Assembly (NCBI GenBank): GCA_022539475.1
Contig: VCMS01000150.1
Span: 84,423 to 148,422 of the forward strand
Direction: 5' to 3'
From: Gracilaria domingensis
Lineage: Eukaryota > Rhodophyta > Florideophyceae > Gracilariales > Gracilariaceae
Length of the DNA: 64,000 bases
The position numbers and the translations under genes were made by a program. The notes beneath the pieces were generated by a model, which worked only from the letters and a program-made list of their open reading frames with translations, did not search any database and was not told the DNA's origin. Positions 32,339 to 45,176 of the stretch are shown in pieces; the stretch's first letter is position 1, and the number at the start of each line of letters is the position of its first letter.

Positions 32339-35300
32339 ATGCCGGATCTTCACCCCTCTCACCGGGCGAACCGCGCCGATTGTATCGACGTCCTTGTCGA
32401 CAGGCTCGCCTTCCCGCAAGCCGTCGCACGTCTCGCCCGCACCATCCACCGCTCCGCCGTCGCCACCGCACCCGATCCCTACACAGCCGCCTGCGCGCTG
32501 TACATCGCCGCCATCGCAAATCGTGCCAGGGAAATCCCTCAAATGCCGCTCTCGCATCTGCTCACCGTTGCGGATTCCGAGGGCCATTTGCCCGAGTTCC
32601 TTCTCGACTACGAGGGCGAGCTGTCTCCCGAGGAGCAGCGCTTCATCGTGCAGCAGACTCGAACCTTGTCTCCGCCTCCGGAGAGTCGTTGCGTCCATCT
32701 GGCGCACACGGCCTTCATGGTTACGGCCCAGGTATGGCGCCAGTTCGGCTTTCTGCTCGCACAGAACCTCTTTCACAACCATCCGCTCATGTCACGAGTC
32801 ATTTGGCTTTTCTTCCTAGTCGCCAAGGCCTCGCTATCGTCGCCGTCCGAATGCAGTCTCTCGCACGAGCAAGCGTATCATCTGCTCTTGTCGTGTCTCA
32901 TAGAGTCCGGGTTCATCGCATCCGAAGACCCTATTGACGCAATATTCCGTGCCACGCGCGCCGTGCCAAGCGAGATGCAGCATTATCGACGCGCGCTCAA
33001 TCATCTGTTGCACGGCCGCATCCGAGCCATGTTACCGTTCTTCCCGGCATCCTCAGAAGACTTGAACTCATACTGCCACGACTTGAATGAAGCTTACTCA
33101 CAACAACTAACTAACACCACCCATTGCCTGGCCACTGACGAGCGTATCTTCCTTCACTGTCCGCAGCTGGCGCGAGTGACGGCACACCCGCTCTCACCGA
33201 CTGGTGGACCACCACTGTCGTATGGGAGCTCCCACTCTGTCGTCGTGTCACCGCGCACGCCGTCTGCCGTCAACGGCGCTCCGTCCGCGGCGAACGGCAC
33301 CACATCGTCCACAGAGAGTCAGCCCTCTGCACCTTCGACACAAGCAGCGCAGTCGTCCACGCCGCCTCTTCTCCGTGCCAAGCGAGTCTTGCATGATGAA
33401 GAGCTGGGCGAGGGGGGCCCTACCCCTCGTCCGCGGCGACGGAGACGCGCTGCCGATTACGCCGTCACGCCGTCATCAGCTCGTCCACCTACACCGGCGC
33501 GCCGACGGACGCGGTCTGCGTTGTTCACCAACATGGCGTCCTCTCCGTTCTCAAGCTATGCGGCCAGCACTCAGCCTGATGCGCTGGATGCTCTGGCAAC
33601 GGTTGCGGCGGTCACACCGCACAGTGCAACCACGTTGCCGGCCACCCCTCCGTCATCAAACGTTCCTCTTACACCTGGCACGGATAGCTCCAAGACCGTG
33701 AGATGGATTAGAAGGTTGACGCAGAACCGACCGGAGACGCGCGACGAATCTTCCCTCACATGCCCGCTGAATGAGTTTCCAACATCTGACGCTTTGCAGA
33801 GGCTCACCGGTGGTGGGCGTCCATTGCATGCTATCATAGATGTGGGCAGACGCTTCTCCGAGGCATTATGTGGGGTGCTGACGGACGTAGACGCCACGCT
33901 GCACAGGCGTGAAGCTCTGGCGGTTTATTTCGCAGCCATGGAAGGTGTACTGGAGAAGGAACACGATCGATTGAGTCGACAACCGGAAAGGTTCAACTCC
34001 CATGTGCTGCACAACTATATACTGCACAAGAGCTTCCTCACCTTTGCGTGGGAAACCACCATCGCGGCGTACGGCAGGAGGGACCTTCACGTGTTCATGG
34101 TGGCTTATCGGGCGTTCAACGTTTCTCCCTTTGAGCTAACCAAAGCGTTGGACACGTTCTGTACCCTTGTGCCAGACATTCCGCGAAGCCTGGTGAGTCA
34201 TCTGATTTGCTGCGATGCACGAATCTTGGAACGGATGGCTTGGAGCAGTGACTCGCCATTAGTGCTTGTCCTCCAGGCGTACGCCAAGGATCGTGATCGT
34301 AGAGAGCATCGTTCAGAAGAGGTGAGCGACGACAAGGAGCATGATGGCGACGGGCAGGTGGCAAGTGGGTCACCTGTGAGTGTGGAACAAGCGTCGCCGG
34401 TGACACCGGTGCGGGAGCAGCGGGCGTCGGCGCGCCAAGATGATGAAGACGAACAGAAGGGGCCAAAGGCGGAAGAGGTTGAAGGGAATGGTAACAGTAC
34501 GCCAAGGTTGAAAGAAATGGAAAGGCCGGAACGGTTGTACAGAGACAGCGAAGCTCGAGCATTGGTGCTTGGGTTTTTCTTCGAGAAGGTGTTCCGGCTG
34601 GCAGGCACGAGGATCGACGACATGTTGAGAAGGCTTGACCTGCTGAGGCTCCGGGATGAGGTATGGAGGGCGATCAAGTATGCGCTGTGGTGCCGATGGA
34701 ACCTGGTGATCAACCGACATGTGGACGTGGTGCTGTTGTGTGTGATATATGGGGTGGCGAAAGTTCGTCACATACCACTGCAATTTCGGCAGCTGATATG
34801 GCACTACAACAACATGGACCACACGACTGATGCAACGTTCCCCGGCAGCAGGCCCGCGTCGACCATGTTCCGAGACATATCGCTAGATGATTATGGATAC
34901 CTGCTGGAGGGCGAGACAGAAGATAGGGGAGGCCAAGATAGCACAAGACAGCGGAGGGGCGACCTGATTCGGTTCTACAACGAAGCGTTTGTGCCGCACA
35001 TGCGGGACTGCATCCTGCGGGCCGAGGCGGATGAGTGGGACGGCGGAAGCGATGGGTCAGAAGATGAGCGTGAGGAGACACAAGGTGGTGAAGATGCAGA
35101 AGATGGGCTCAACGACCTAGCGCGGCAAGCGAGCCGACGGCGAGGGAGAGAGCGGGACGTGCTGTTCGAAGACCTGGGCAGAAAATTGTTGCAGAGCCCG
35201 TTGCGGGTGATGCGGAGGAGCACACCAAGATCGTTTCGAATCGGGCGCGTGTTTGTGGGTCCCATGACGCCGACGACCAGGAGCCAGGTGCAGCGGCGCT

Positions 35301-35621
35301 ACATGAGCGTGCGGCGAAGCGCGGCGGAAGGGGTGGGGGTGATGACGCCCGGCACGCGGAGGCTGTACGCGTTCGGGGAGAGCCCGGGCGTGCCGCGGGG
35401 GCCGGGCGGGTCGCCGAGCGTGCTCCGACGGCGCGGCGACGGCGACGGCGGCGGGGAAGGGCGGGGCGGCGGCGGCGGCTACGAGCCGCTGGCGTTCGAG
35501 GGCCCGGTGGCGGCGGAGCGGTCGGCGGCGGTGCGGCGCGAGGTGCAGCAGGTGATCGGGCGGTCGGGGCGCGAGCGCAGCGTCGAGATGGACATGGGCA
35601 GCAGCGGCTCGGACAGCGCGC

Positions 35622-35659
<38 letters not shown>

Positions 35660-35731
35660 TGCGGGCGGCGGCGGCGGCGGCGGCGGCGGCGGGGGCGGCA
35701 GCAGCAGCAGCAGATGGAGACTGGCGCGTGA
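32339..35731 (+). CDS. RBR: Retinoblastoma-related protein (pocket protein)
   Basis: A 1130-residue open frame without introns. Residues about 40-200 fit the RB N-terminal domain (YTAACALYIAAIANRA, LTVADSEG). Residues about 450-640 form pocket A. It opens with TVRWIRRL, and LHNYILHKSFLTFAWETTIA corresponds to the conserved helix, while ERMAWSSDSPL is the near-invariant end. An acidic Ser/Thr-Pro-rich spacer follows (640-730). Pocket B spans about 730-895 with FFFEKVFRLAGTRID, RHVDVVLLCVIYGVAKV and DLIRFYNEAFVPHMRDCIL. The C-terminus has repeated SP/TP sites (SPLRVMRRSTP, GPMTPTTRS, VMTPGTRR, ESPGVPR) typical of CDK targets, then runs of Asp, Arg and Gln encoded by simple repeats at 35625-35716. 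Pocket proteins bind E2F-DP in the nucleus and restrain entry into S phase. The start is the first ATG after a CpG-rich leader. Confidence 0.93.
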
Positions 35732-36115
35732 GGCGGCCGCGTGTATATAGCAGTGTGTATGTACAGTAGTAGTAGCAGTGTGAATAGCGAAGGTGCTAAA
35801 CTAGCCTCGGCGGCGGTTTTTAAGCTGCTCGGCGGCTCGCCCGCCACGCGCGCGCGCCGCGCGCCCGCAGCGCGCCCATTGGCGGAGCCGCAAGTGGCGG
35901 CGCGGCGCGCAGATGGACCGCGGCGCGCGGCGCGGCGCGCGGCGTGGAACGGCGGCTGGAACGCGCGTAAACGGGCCGCGCGCGCGCCCCGTTTTGGCGC
36001 GTCGCGCGCTCATTGGCGCGCGCGCGCGCGCGCACGAGCGCCGTAGCCTGCGCCGCTGCTACCCGCGCCGCGCGCGCCGCGCTTCCAACGCGCGCGCACG
36101 GCGCGCGCCGCCGCC

Positions 36116-36152
<37 letters not shown>

Positions 36153-36429
36153 AGGACGTGCGCTCGCGCCCAATGGGCGCGCTGCACGTGCGCGCCGGCG
36201 CCGCCGCATTTACACTGTAGGCGGCGCGCCGCCCGTCGCCCAGCCGCGCGAGACGCGCGCGCGCGCGCGAGATGCGGCGCAGATTGGCGCCGCCGAGCCG
36301 TGCCGAACAGATCATTGGCCCGCTCCGCCGTCGCGTGTACCAAAGCCGCGCGATCCCCCTCCCCCCCCCCCCACCCCCGTCGCGCCACTCGCGAGCGCGG
36401 CGCGGCGCTGCCGGACGTGGCGCGCCTTA
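35732..36429. other. GC-rich convergent intergenic with CCG repeat
   Basis: About 700 bp between the RBR stop and the end of the opposing membrane-protein frame. It is very CpG-dense, with GCGC alternation near 36016-36040, a CCG run at about 36110-36150 and a C run near 36358-36371. Long frames on all strands are composition artefacts. A TATA-like GTGTATATAGC follows the RBR stop. Confidence 0.6.
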
Positions 36430-37313
36430 TTACGCGCACCGGATCAGCGCCTGCCGCGCCTTCTGCGCGCCGAGCACCGCCACGCAGCACAGCGTGCCGA
36501 TCATCGCCAGCTGCAGCGCGCACAGCGCCGCCGCCGCGCTGCTGCCGTCGTGCCACACGTCGTCGTACACCTGCGCCACGCGCGGCAGCCACGCGATGTG
36601 TCGCGCCAGCACGGCCGTGCCCAGCACGCCCGTCTTGAGCGCGAAGAACGCCGCGTAGTACGCGCGCTCGAACTCGGCGCAGCCGAGCACCAGCTCCAAC
36701 CCCACCGGCAGCAGGTTGAACCAGTGCGCCAGTTTGAACGCCGCCGCGTTCGACGCCGTCACCTCGTCTCGTACTGATACCACAATGTCGTTGTACACGC
36801 ACAGCGCCATCACGTTTTGCAGCACCACCACCGACGCCTTGTCCACGACGTGCACAAACGCATGGCGCCGCGTGCGCTCGCGCGTTTGAAACCCTTTTCT
36901 CGCCCGCAGCACGGAGAGACAGCTAGACATCACGCACAGGCAGCAACACACCAGTTGCGCGCAGTACACAGCGAATGAGAATGCGTACACGCGCAATGTC
37001 GGACACCGCAATCACCACCAGCGTGATCAGCACGTACAGCAACATCACCACGCGCCATATCAGCAGCACGCCGGGCCGAACGATCCACGAATACCCTGCC
37101 AGAAAGCTCAGGTCACACGACGAACAAGGCCGCAGAACACTGTTCTCCACAAACAGCGGATTCACCCCGCGGAGCAGCTTGGAACCGCGCCGCGGCGGTG
37201 AGATATCAATGGCTGTCAGTTCTTCCGAGTTGTGTCGTTGCACTGGTCTTGTCAATCCGCTTGCTCTCGTTGTCGTTGGCAGCGAGAGCGATACCGCGCC
37301 CTTGTGAGACATG
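36430..37313 (-). CDS. Multi-pass membrane protein, frame break in the middle
   Basis: From ATG 37313 the minus frame gives a Ser/Thr-rich N-terminus, a CSSCD motif, then GVLLIWRVVMLLYVLITLVVIAV-type hydrophobic helices. The frame is lost near 36975-36985 and continues in the next one with SFAVYCAQLVCCCLCVM and a further helical half, ending ...RQALIRCA at 36430. Joined, it is about 290 residues with five or six membrane segments. The fold pattern, with a first helix pair, a second hydrophobic pair and a last helix near the C-terminus, recalls Rost/FAR-17a-like proteins. I would not assign a name. I found no intron with proper GT-AG that restores the frame, so a one-base indel or sequencing error is likelier. 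It converges on RBR, tail to tail. Confidence 0.5.
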
Positions 37314-37329
37314 GGTGCTGCGCTGTTCA

Positions 37330-39187
37330 TGTGCTCATCTCACGCTGTTGGTCATAGCTTGCATGCTGTCTGCTTGAAAGCTTGTTCACCGTTCCGTTCG
37401 TGTCGCGTCCCTCGACGACTTGGGCGCGCTGAGCCCTTGGTCAATTACAAGCACACGGCGCTTCGAGCCACACGCTTTTTGTCTCATGTTTCATCATTTC
37501 GCCATGATGGCGTTACATTCTTGAGACCCGAGCGCTAAATGTCCTCGACGACCTCTGGTGATCGCTGCCAGCCTGGCTCTGTCAACCTTAGATTCAATCG
37601 AAACAACGCCAGCGCTGAGGGCTAACACTCTTTCTTTTGTGTTCCAGCTATGTCGAGCTTTTGCGCTCCCCAAAAACGATGAGCAATGTGCTCAAATCAG
37701 AACCGATCAATAGATGTAGAATGTGCTTACTAGGAATATAGTACGACGGTAGATCGGCTCATAATCTGCAGGGATATGTTTGTGTACAAGGTTCCAAGCC
37801 GCTACCACTAGGAAAGGTACCGAGCACATGAATCGAGTCAACAGTCTTTTCTTTTTATGAACAAAGCTCATGGGGAAGTGGCCGGCCACAGGATCGTGTT
37901 TACCATAATGCTTTCCTTCTCCGCTGGGTGAAAGAATCCATATGAGGATAATAACGGTTCGATCTCAGGGAGGAACGATGCGTTCGGCGTCCCGCAAGTA
38001 GCTCTGCTTGAGCGGCTGTAATGGCCGTCCGTGTCCACGGGTTGTTAAATACGAAGTCACCCGCGACGACACAATCGGTAGTTGAGACAATCCCCGTGCA
38101 AGTGCCAGGATAAACAAGGCAAAGGATCGACATCTAGATGAGCCTTCAATTTCCATCGCGCACCTTGGGAGCAAGTCACGATCTAGGTATCACCTATAAG
38201 TTTGCAGAAATGGAACGGCAACGAAATGTCAGGGATCCTGAAGCTCTCTTGGCTTTTGCTTTCTGCCTGGCACAGCCTTGTTCATGTGGGTGCAGGCTAC
38301 AATCCGGCGTGAACTCTAGCAGTCTGGAGCTGTGCTACGCTTAGAAACACCAAACTCAGAAGAGGATGGTTAAGGGTGAATTCCAAACTTCAAAACAACT
38401 GAGAGGCACGGAACACGAAAACTTTCAAGCGATAGCTTCGTTGGGACGACGCCCTATACCGTTTTCCACCATCAGAATTGACCTCTTAGGTTGGCTACTC
38501 TCAGATCGTACTGGACAGTTTCCGTCTTGCTTCCCGGATCACTCTGCTTGTGACTTCCATTCAGGATGTCTTACTTTTTGGGAGTTTCCTGCCCTCTACC
38601 ACGCTTTCATTCCTGAAAGCATGCTACCAGGTCGCGCAACATAGGCCAATGATGCTAATCTCCACGAAGAATATGAAGGCGAACAGAGAAATCATGTCAA
38701 TGGCAAGAGCTCGTGATGATGTGGTGCAGCAGGTTTCTGGCAGGGCACAAAGGCAGCGATCGAGGATCGTGAATGAGTCTGAAACAAGGCAATCTTGGTG
38801 GTGAGGAAGTTCTGGCATGGAAAGGGTTATGCCCTATACAATCATGCTTTCTCTTGGGACAATTCTGCCAATACAAAGCAGAATGGGCACTACGACAGTC
38901 GACGAAAAAGCACTAGTAACAGATCCGCAGGAGGCAGAACGGAATGTACCTAATTCTGTGCCATTTCCGTTACGGACTAACTGCAAGGCACTAACAGTCT
39001 GGAGAAACTAAAGGCGTTGACAGAAACGAATTACCTTCAAGATGTGCGTGCCTTCACCGCTTTTCGAACAGACGACCCCGGAGCATCCTACCAACCAATA
39101 TGGAGTACCCCTACCTTCCCTCTTTGAAATGCCGACGTATCTAAGACCTCAGTTCCATTGCTCCACCGCCCCGTTGTCATCTCGGGC
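37330..39187. other. Intergenic with short unrecognised plus-strand frames
   Basis: Frames at 38138, 38366 and 38550 (60-92 codons) follow each other on the plus strand with frame changes. They may be a decayed gene, but carry no motif I recognise. Confidence 0.35.
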
Positions 39188-39214
39188 GTGGGGGAGGGGG
39201 GGGGGGGGGGGGGA
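39188..39214. repeat. Poly-G tract beside the ACAD stop
   Basis: A G run of about 18, interrupted once in its 5' part, ends two bases before the ACAD stop codon (plus-strand view). Such runs are prone to length error. Confidence 0.85.
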
Positions 39215-39216
39215 TC

Positions 39217-41681
39217 TTATAGTTTTGCTCTGCTCTTCACTTCCATCTCCGCCAGATTCAACAAATGAGCTTCATCAGGGCCATCTGCTATGCGGAGTGT
39301 TCTCGCATGAACGAAGAAAATGCTCAAGATGGAATCTTGGCACACACCTAAACCACCATGGACCTGTATCGCCCGGTCCACTACTTCAGAGATCAGCTGC
39401 GGAACAATGACTTTCGCGACGCCGATCAAGCGGCGTGTTTCTTGCACATTTCCACTGTCCAGCAAAGAAGCAGCACGCAGCGTGACACCACGTGCAGCTT
39501 CCAACTTACATCTGCACTCTCCTATTTGCTGCTGGACGGCATCATTCTTTATAAGTGCTTGACCGAAAGCATACCTCTCTCTAGAACGATTGATCAACAG
39601 CTCCAGGGCTCTTTCACCACACCCAATTAACCTCATGCAGTGATGCAATCGACCACCACCTAGACGGCTCTGGGCGACCTCGAATCCCCCACCCTCCACG
39701 TGCAGCAAAGCTTCAGATATGTCAACACGAACATTGTCAAATTCAATCTCAGCATGTCCATGAGGGGCGTCATCGTATCCAAAGACCATGAGTGGCCTCA
39801 GCACTCTTACGCCCGGGGTTGACATTGGTATCAGGACGATTGAGTGCTGCTTATGTTTTGCGTTCTTCGAGACATCATCTGGGCCTTTCCCTATTAGTAG
39901 GATGACCTTGCACCGTTTGTCCATCGCCCCGCTTGCCCACCATTTCCGCCCTCGTATACAATACTCAGTCCCGTTGGACTCGATTCGAGTCGACAGATTT
40001 GTTGCATCCGATGAAGCGACCTCAGGTTCCGTCATTGCAAAGCAAGACCGAATTTCGCCATTCAGTAAGGGAATCAACCACCTTTGCTTCTGCCTTTCAT
40101 TGCCAAATCGTGAAAGAAGTTCGATGTTACCTGTCGCTCGCGCATCATACAAGATACAGCTGGTAAGCTTCTTGGCTGCGAATACACTTGCGGTGAAAGT
40201 TGGAAAACATTGAAGAACTAACCTGTGTCTGGCGCTGAACAGTTAAACACCTCTGCTCCAAACAAGTATCTTCCAGTCATCTCGGCAATCGGTGCATATT
40301 CTACTGCGGATAATGCTCCTCCAAGACTTTTTGGCAAGAAGAAATTCCACAGCCCTGCATCTTTTGCCTTCAGCTTTAAGGTTTCCAGTGGCTCCCATGG
40401 TTCCCAACGCTTCGAAGATCGGATGTGAGCAAGATAGTTTTCTTCGAGAGGGGCGACTTCTTGAGTTATGAAGCTTATAACCTTACTGAGCAATAAGGAT
40501 CCGCTACTTGAATATTTGCCGAAACCGAGCTTCGAACTCATCCCTAAGACATCTAACCCGCCTCGCACAAAACAATGTACCTGTTCGACAAGAACGGTTG
40601 CATGCGTGGAAGCTGCATTGCCCTGGACAATGCGATGTTGTATCCCATAGATAATTGCGGCAAACTTGAACAATGCAAATGACAGATAGATTCTCAACTC
40701 CGAGAGAACCCGGTCCTTCTCAACTCTGGTGTCTTTTAGATATTGGGCAAGAATGTCCGATTCTTCTGGAATTCCAGATGGCCGAGGCAAGTTAAACGCC
40801 ATTGAGCGCAATATTGGCACGCAGGAAGCTTCTTTTGGCATATGATACGGAGTAAGAAACGATGCCAAGTCAGCTATAGGGTTTCCGAGCGACACAAGCT
40901 CCCAATCCAATACTGCCAAACATACCGGTTTTAACTTATGAAAGACTAAATTGTCCAAACGAAAATCACCATGTATCAAACCAGTTTCATAGCCATTCTC
41001 TACGTCGCTCTGAGTTACTTGGTTTCGTTCTGATTTTAGAGTGCGATAAAGTAGTTCAATATCTGTGTAATCAACGTGTGCTACCCTGCTTGCCCGATAT
41101 TGACGATACCATGTCGCGAGTTGTCTGTCAATCCATAAGGTACGAGTTGAGCTGAGCCCCTGAAGTCCGTATCGATTTATATCAACTTGTCTCAGAGCTG
41201 CCAGAACTCGCAGTGCTTCACTAAATACTTCGGCCCTTTCAGCCGCAGATTGAACTTCACTCAAGCTTACGTCCTTGAATATGCGACCTTCTACATAGCT
41301 CATGGCATAAAACGGAACCCCAAGCAATGATTTGTCTTCACAAAATCCGTATACCTGAGGGACAGGAACAGGCGAGAAAGCCAGAGCGGAAAGAACACGA
41401 AATTCGCGATCAATGCGATGCGCACCCTTGAGAAGCTTTCCTTTTGGCTGTGATCGGATCACGAACTTGAAAACGTCTGCTTTGCGATCGACATTCGTTA
41501 TTGTTACCAAGTATGTCGGGTTCGATTGTCCGTGATCAAATTGGGTTACTGATATGGCGGATTTGGTCGGATGAAATCCTCGCTCAGCAAGTGCAGCTAC
41601 TCCACCTGATACCGCCCAGTATAGAAGACCAGAGCATTGCATATCCTCAAGAGCCCTAGAGCGAAGTATTTTCGCCACCAT
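39217..41681 (-). CDS. ACAD10/11-type protein: aminoglycoside phosphotransferase-like kinase fused to acyl-CoA dehydrogenase
   Basis: Two exons: 41681-40223 and 40130-39217, with an intron at 40222-40131 (GTTAGT...GACAG). Splicing joins ...SAPDT-G-NIELL..., exactly the family sequence, giving 790 residues, close to animal ACAD11. Residues about 40-330 are the APH/choline-kinase-like domain with HGDFRLDNLVF and LDWELVS as catalytic loop and metal-binding motifs. Residues about 410-790 are the acyl-CoA dehydrogenase with CFAMTEPEVASSDATN, RKWWASG, RLGGGRLHHCMR, GGLGVCQD and RIADGPDEAH for FAD and substrate binding. ACAD10/11 proteins act in mitochondria or peroxisomes. Recent work links them to 4-hydroxy acid breakdown by phosphorylation and dehydration. 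The ATG has G at -3 and +4. There is no obvious presequence. All key motifs are intact, so the gene looks functional. Confidence 0.93.
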
Positions 41682-41689
41682 TTCGAAAA

Positions 41690-43130
41690 GAAAAGCAATG
41701 CAGAATGTCCGTTTAAGGGCCTGGATGTGCTGTGTTACAGATTAGGCGAGACCGGGCACGAGGAGCAAGAGAGAGCGCTGCAAAAAGAAAATCGCTACGA
41801 AAAAGCGCTGCGCAAAGTTGACAAGAGTGAAATATGAGACAACTCTATCATGGGATATGGCAATACAGAGCCCTTTTGGCAATAAATGTTGCGATTAGAA
41901 GACGTTGTAGCGCATCATGCCCGTTTGTTACATGCACAACGATATGTTCTTGAATACATGAAGCGAGACGCGTTTCAATACACACACTGAGCGACATGCT
42001 CCAGTCGACGTAAGACCCAGTGCTCTTGTCGGATGCATGCATGCCGCATCCATCGAGATATGCCCCCAAGGCGTTTCGCACGTATATACTCCCAAAATCT
42101 GTGTAATTTAATGGAAACATGTTTGATCCAACTTACTAAGTCCATAGCACGAACGCAGGAGTTGTACCTTTGGTACCATGGGAACATACTTCGATCAGCA
42201 ACGCCTTCCTCGAATGCGTACCCTTGGTATGAATTTTTGTCCCCTGTCAGAGGAAGTGCGGACCAGTCACAACTGGTAAAAGCACCGTAAGCTGAGATGG
42301 GAAGCACATGTTTTGCGTTGGCCCTGACTAGAACAGGTACCGTCGTATTCCCTCACACCCACACTGCTTTCTGAGTCATCGTTTCTACCCCACATTTGCA
42401 TTAAACAAGTGTCCAAGTGAGTACGAAGCTTTGCCCCTTCACGCCTCTACTTTCAAGTCATAATCGCCTCACACGCGCAACTTCCTTCAGTACGATAGCA
42501 GGAAAGGTTTGTGAACGAAACGGATCAATATGACGTAGGAGTGGCAATCTTCTTTTGAAACACATTTTAACACCTCGTTAGCGCACATCAGCTTCCGAAT
42601 AAGATGCTGATGTGCACAACGAAGGAAATTAGAGTAAGATTAGCTTCCTTGGTTGCCTAGAGTAACCTGCCACACTAATTGAAACGGCTTGATGTGTCAC
42701 CATATTCTGCATTCGGTTTCAAAAAAGCCCTCCTTTCCGTCACAACAAAGAGGACATGACGGCTCTTTGCTGACAAACAGTCCACCCTCGGCACTCCATC
42801 CACTCCGACAAAGGCCGTGTTTGAGCATACATCGCACACTACTGCGTGAAGAGCACTTTAATTCGAACCAAGTGACTCACTAAGACGCTGCTGTTACGCT
42901 GTTATGGACTTCAAAACAATTTTTCACTTAGGAACGTTCTCTCTTCCGATAAAGCAAACCCTCTTCCACAGTCTCCATTCCTTCCATCCAATTCAAGCAC
43001 GCCGCATTCGGAGCAACATTGGTAGTCACATGCAGCTCACAACCTACATATTGAATGCAACATAGCGTTACCTCAGATGCATTGCAATTCAATATCATCG
43101 CCTTCTGTCACAACCCGATTCCTCTCCTCT
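41690..43130. other. Intergenic, no gene identified
   Basis: No convincing frame. A small inverted repeat GCACATCAGC / GCTGATGTGC with a 13-nt loop lies at about 42583-42615. Confidence 0.4.
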
Positions 43131-43139
43131 GAAACCCCC

Positions 43140-43539
43140 CCAGCTACAGTTCCCTATAAATACCGCCCCACCACACGCACTCTGAGCGCTCGCTCTTCCT
43201 TCCTTGTCGCTGGTCGCCGCGGGCACCATGGAGCCGAACCTTCTCGCATCCAGGGATCGTAGGAGGGGACGCCATCATGACGCCCACCAGGTTACATTCT
43301 GTATTAAAGGGGCCGGCGTGTCGCCCATCGGGCTCTCAAAGTGCTCGTCCGCCCGCCTGCTGAGGCTCTCAAAGTGCATGATCGACATTGCCCGAACACA
43401 CTCTTTCTTGCTGCTTGCAGCTTCTTTCCTCTACTTCCCCCAATCGCCTCTAACTCTTCTTTCCTCTTCTTTTCTTTCTCTGATGCTTCACAGATGATGG
43501 TTACTCTGGCTCTCTGTTTACGGGTAGGTAGTTATTAGG
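43140..43539 (+). other. Possible small transcription unit with TATA box and intron
   Basis: CCCTATAAATA at about 43152 is followed 70 bp later by a strong start context CACCATGG (ATG 43228). An open stretch of 21 codons, ending ACCAG before GTTACA, precedes a pyrimidine-rich tract and TTCACAG at about 43494. After that acceptor a further 14 codons reach a TAG. Spliced, this encodes about 35 residues of no known family. It could be the 5' end of a longer gene truncated here, or a transposon promoter. Splice sites are inferred from sequence only. Confidence 0.3.
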
Positions 43540-45176
43540 CTTTGCATTAAACTCTTGTTGCGACAAACCTTCTCTCACTAGTAGTTAGACCAGTAGTGTA
43601 GTCGATCAAGTAAACATGGTTCTGCATCCAGCTTCCAGTTTCATGCGTTTCATCCTTGTTCTTCTTTTTCTCCTTTTCTGCACGGATCGGACCTTTGCCC
43701 ATTCCTCTATTATTTGGCGCAGGGATTCTATCGATATCAACCATGTGAAGGGATGAGATCACGTAGGGAAGAACCATCTTTTGAAGGTGAAGCAGGAGCT
43801 TTAACACTTCTTATGAGATCGCTTCGTACGTAGTGAAGCGCTTCTCGACTGCTCAGCTCGTTCCATCTTGGAACTTCCATGCCTGCTCACAACCCTTTGA
43901 GTCACCATTGAAACGCGATGCTCCCTGCGCACCCAGAACGCTACACAGTTGAGCGGTCGGAAGGCAAGGTCGCCTTCCAAAGAAGTCAAACTGTGTCGAA
44001 CGAGCCTTCTGCGAGCCTTGTGCGCCCACGAAGACTATTGATCACGTCTTCCCCAGTCTTCTATCATGTTGGAAACTGGCCAATAGATACTGTTGATATG
44101 CTTTGATTGTCCATCATATGAAGTGCTCAATGGTTCGCTCATGACCGGACAGAGAACCTATACACCGCAAAATCTTCTTCTGAACCTAAACGTTCGAAGA
44201 CGGTTACAGACCGGTACAGAACCGTTTGGCGATCGTGTAATATTCCCTGCGCCCATATGTCATACCAACCGCTTCAGGCTGGATACAATTCGCGACAACG
44301 CACATCGGTGCTTTGGCTCGATGTCAGTCCCCGAGCAGAATGTTGGATTCTCGTGTCATCGATCGACCTTTTCGCACTGACTTGCAAGCCCGAGTTTCCT
44401 CATCGCGAAAATTAAATCCTTCTCGTCAGTAGGAACAATGATGATCATCTTTATCTTTGGAAAAGTTGCATTTACGCGAATTAGTCTCAGTGGACCACTG
44501 CTCTCGTGTACGTTGGGACGCTATCATTCCTATCCAGCCAATAGCCTGCTTGCATCCTGGCTCTTCGTGGAGTAGCTCTTGCGGTGAGAGATATCGAGCT
44601 GGTTCACACAGTTCACTGCTGCTCCTTGGTGGTGCATGTTGGGGAGATTCACGGAGACATGATCACAAAAATGCAAACCAAGGGAAGCACACCTCATTTT
44701 CCAAATGAGCACGAGCCCCAGTATCATGCTCACGTGTTCTTTAGAGCGAAGGGAGGGGAATAGTTGGGAGAGAGAGCGTTGTGTTAGAAATTCAACCTTA
44801 CTTTCTCTGGTCCGATGGATGAGTTTGTTGCATTCGGCGTATGTCCTAGCAGTATAAGTACGACTGTTCTCTCCGTCATAGCGCTAGAGATTTGTTCCTC
44901 ATTGACACATTCACCTCTCTCCATCTCCACCTGATTCTATCCTTGATAATCGTTCCCGCAGTACGTCGTTACTATCGCGTGAGAACGGAAGTATCTTCCA
45001 CGTCAAACTCTTTCATTGGCATCATTTGTGTCCCAATAATGCTTGGACTGCTTAATCTATCTTCGCTATTAACACCCTTCTGAATCTCTTCCGCATTCTT
45101 TCAAGACTGTTTTGCTTCAACATTATATAACGTTTTATGAGTTTGGGAGCGTTTTTCGCTTGGTAATATTTGCTGA
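43540..45176. other. Intergenic, no gene identified
   Basis: Scattered short frames without motifs. A purine run GAAGGGAGGGGAATAG with GGGAGAGAGAGCG lies at about 44750-44775. Nothing else can be supported. Confidence 0.4.

Noticed and set aside
35820-36800. Long Ala/Arg frames on the plus strand opposite the membrane-protein frame
   Set aside because: Composition artefacts of the GC-rich intergenic region and antisense shadows of the hydrophobic minus frame.
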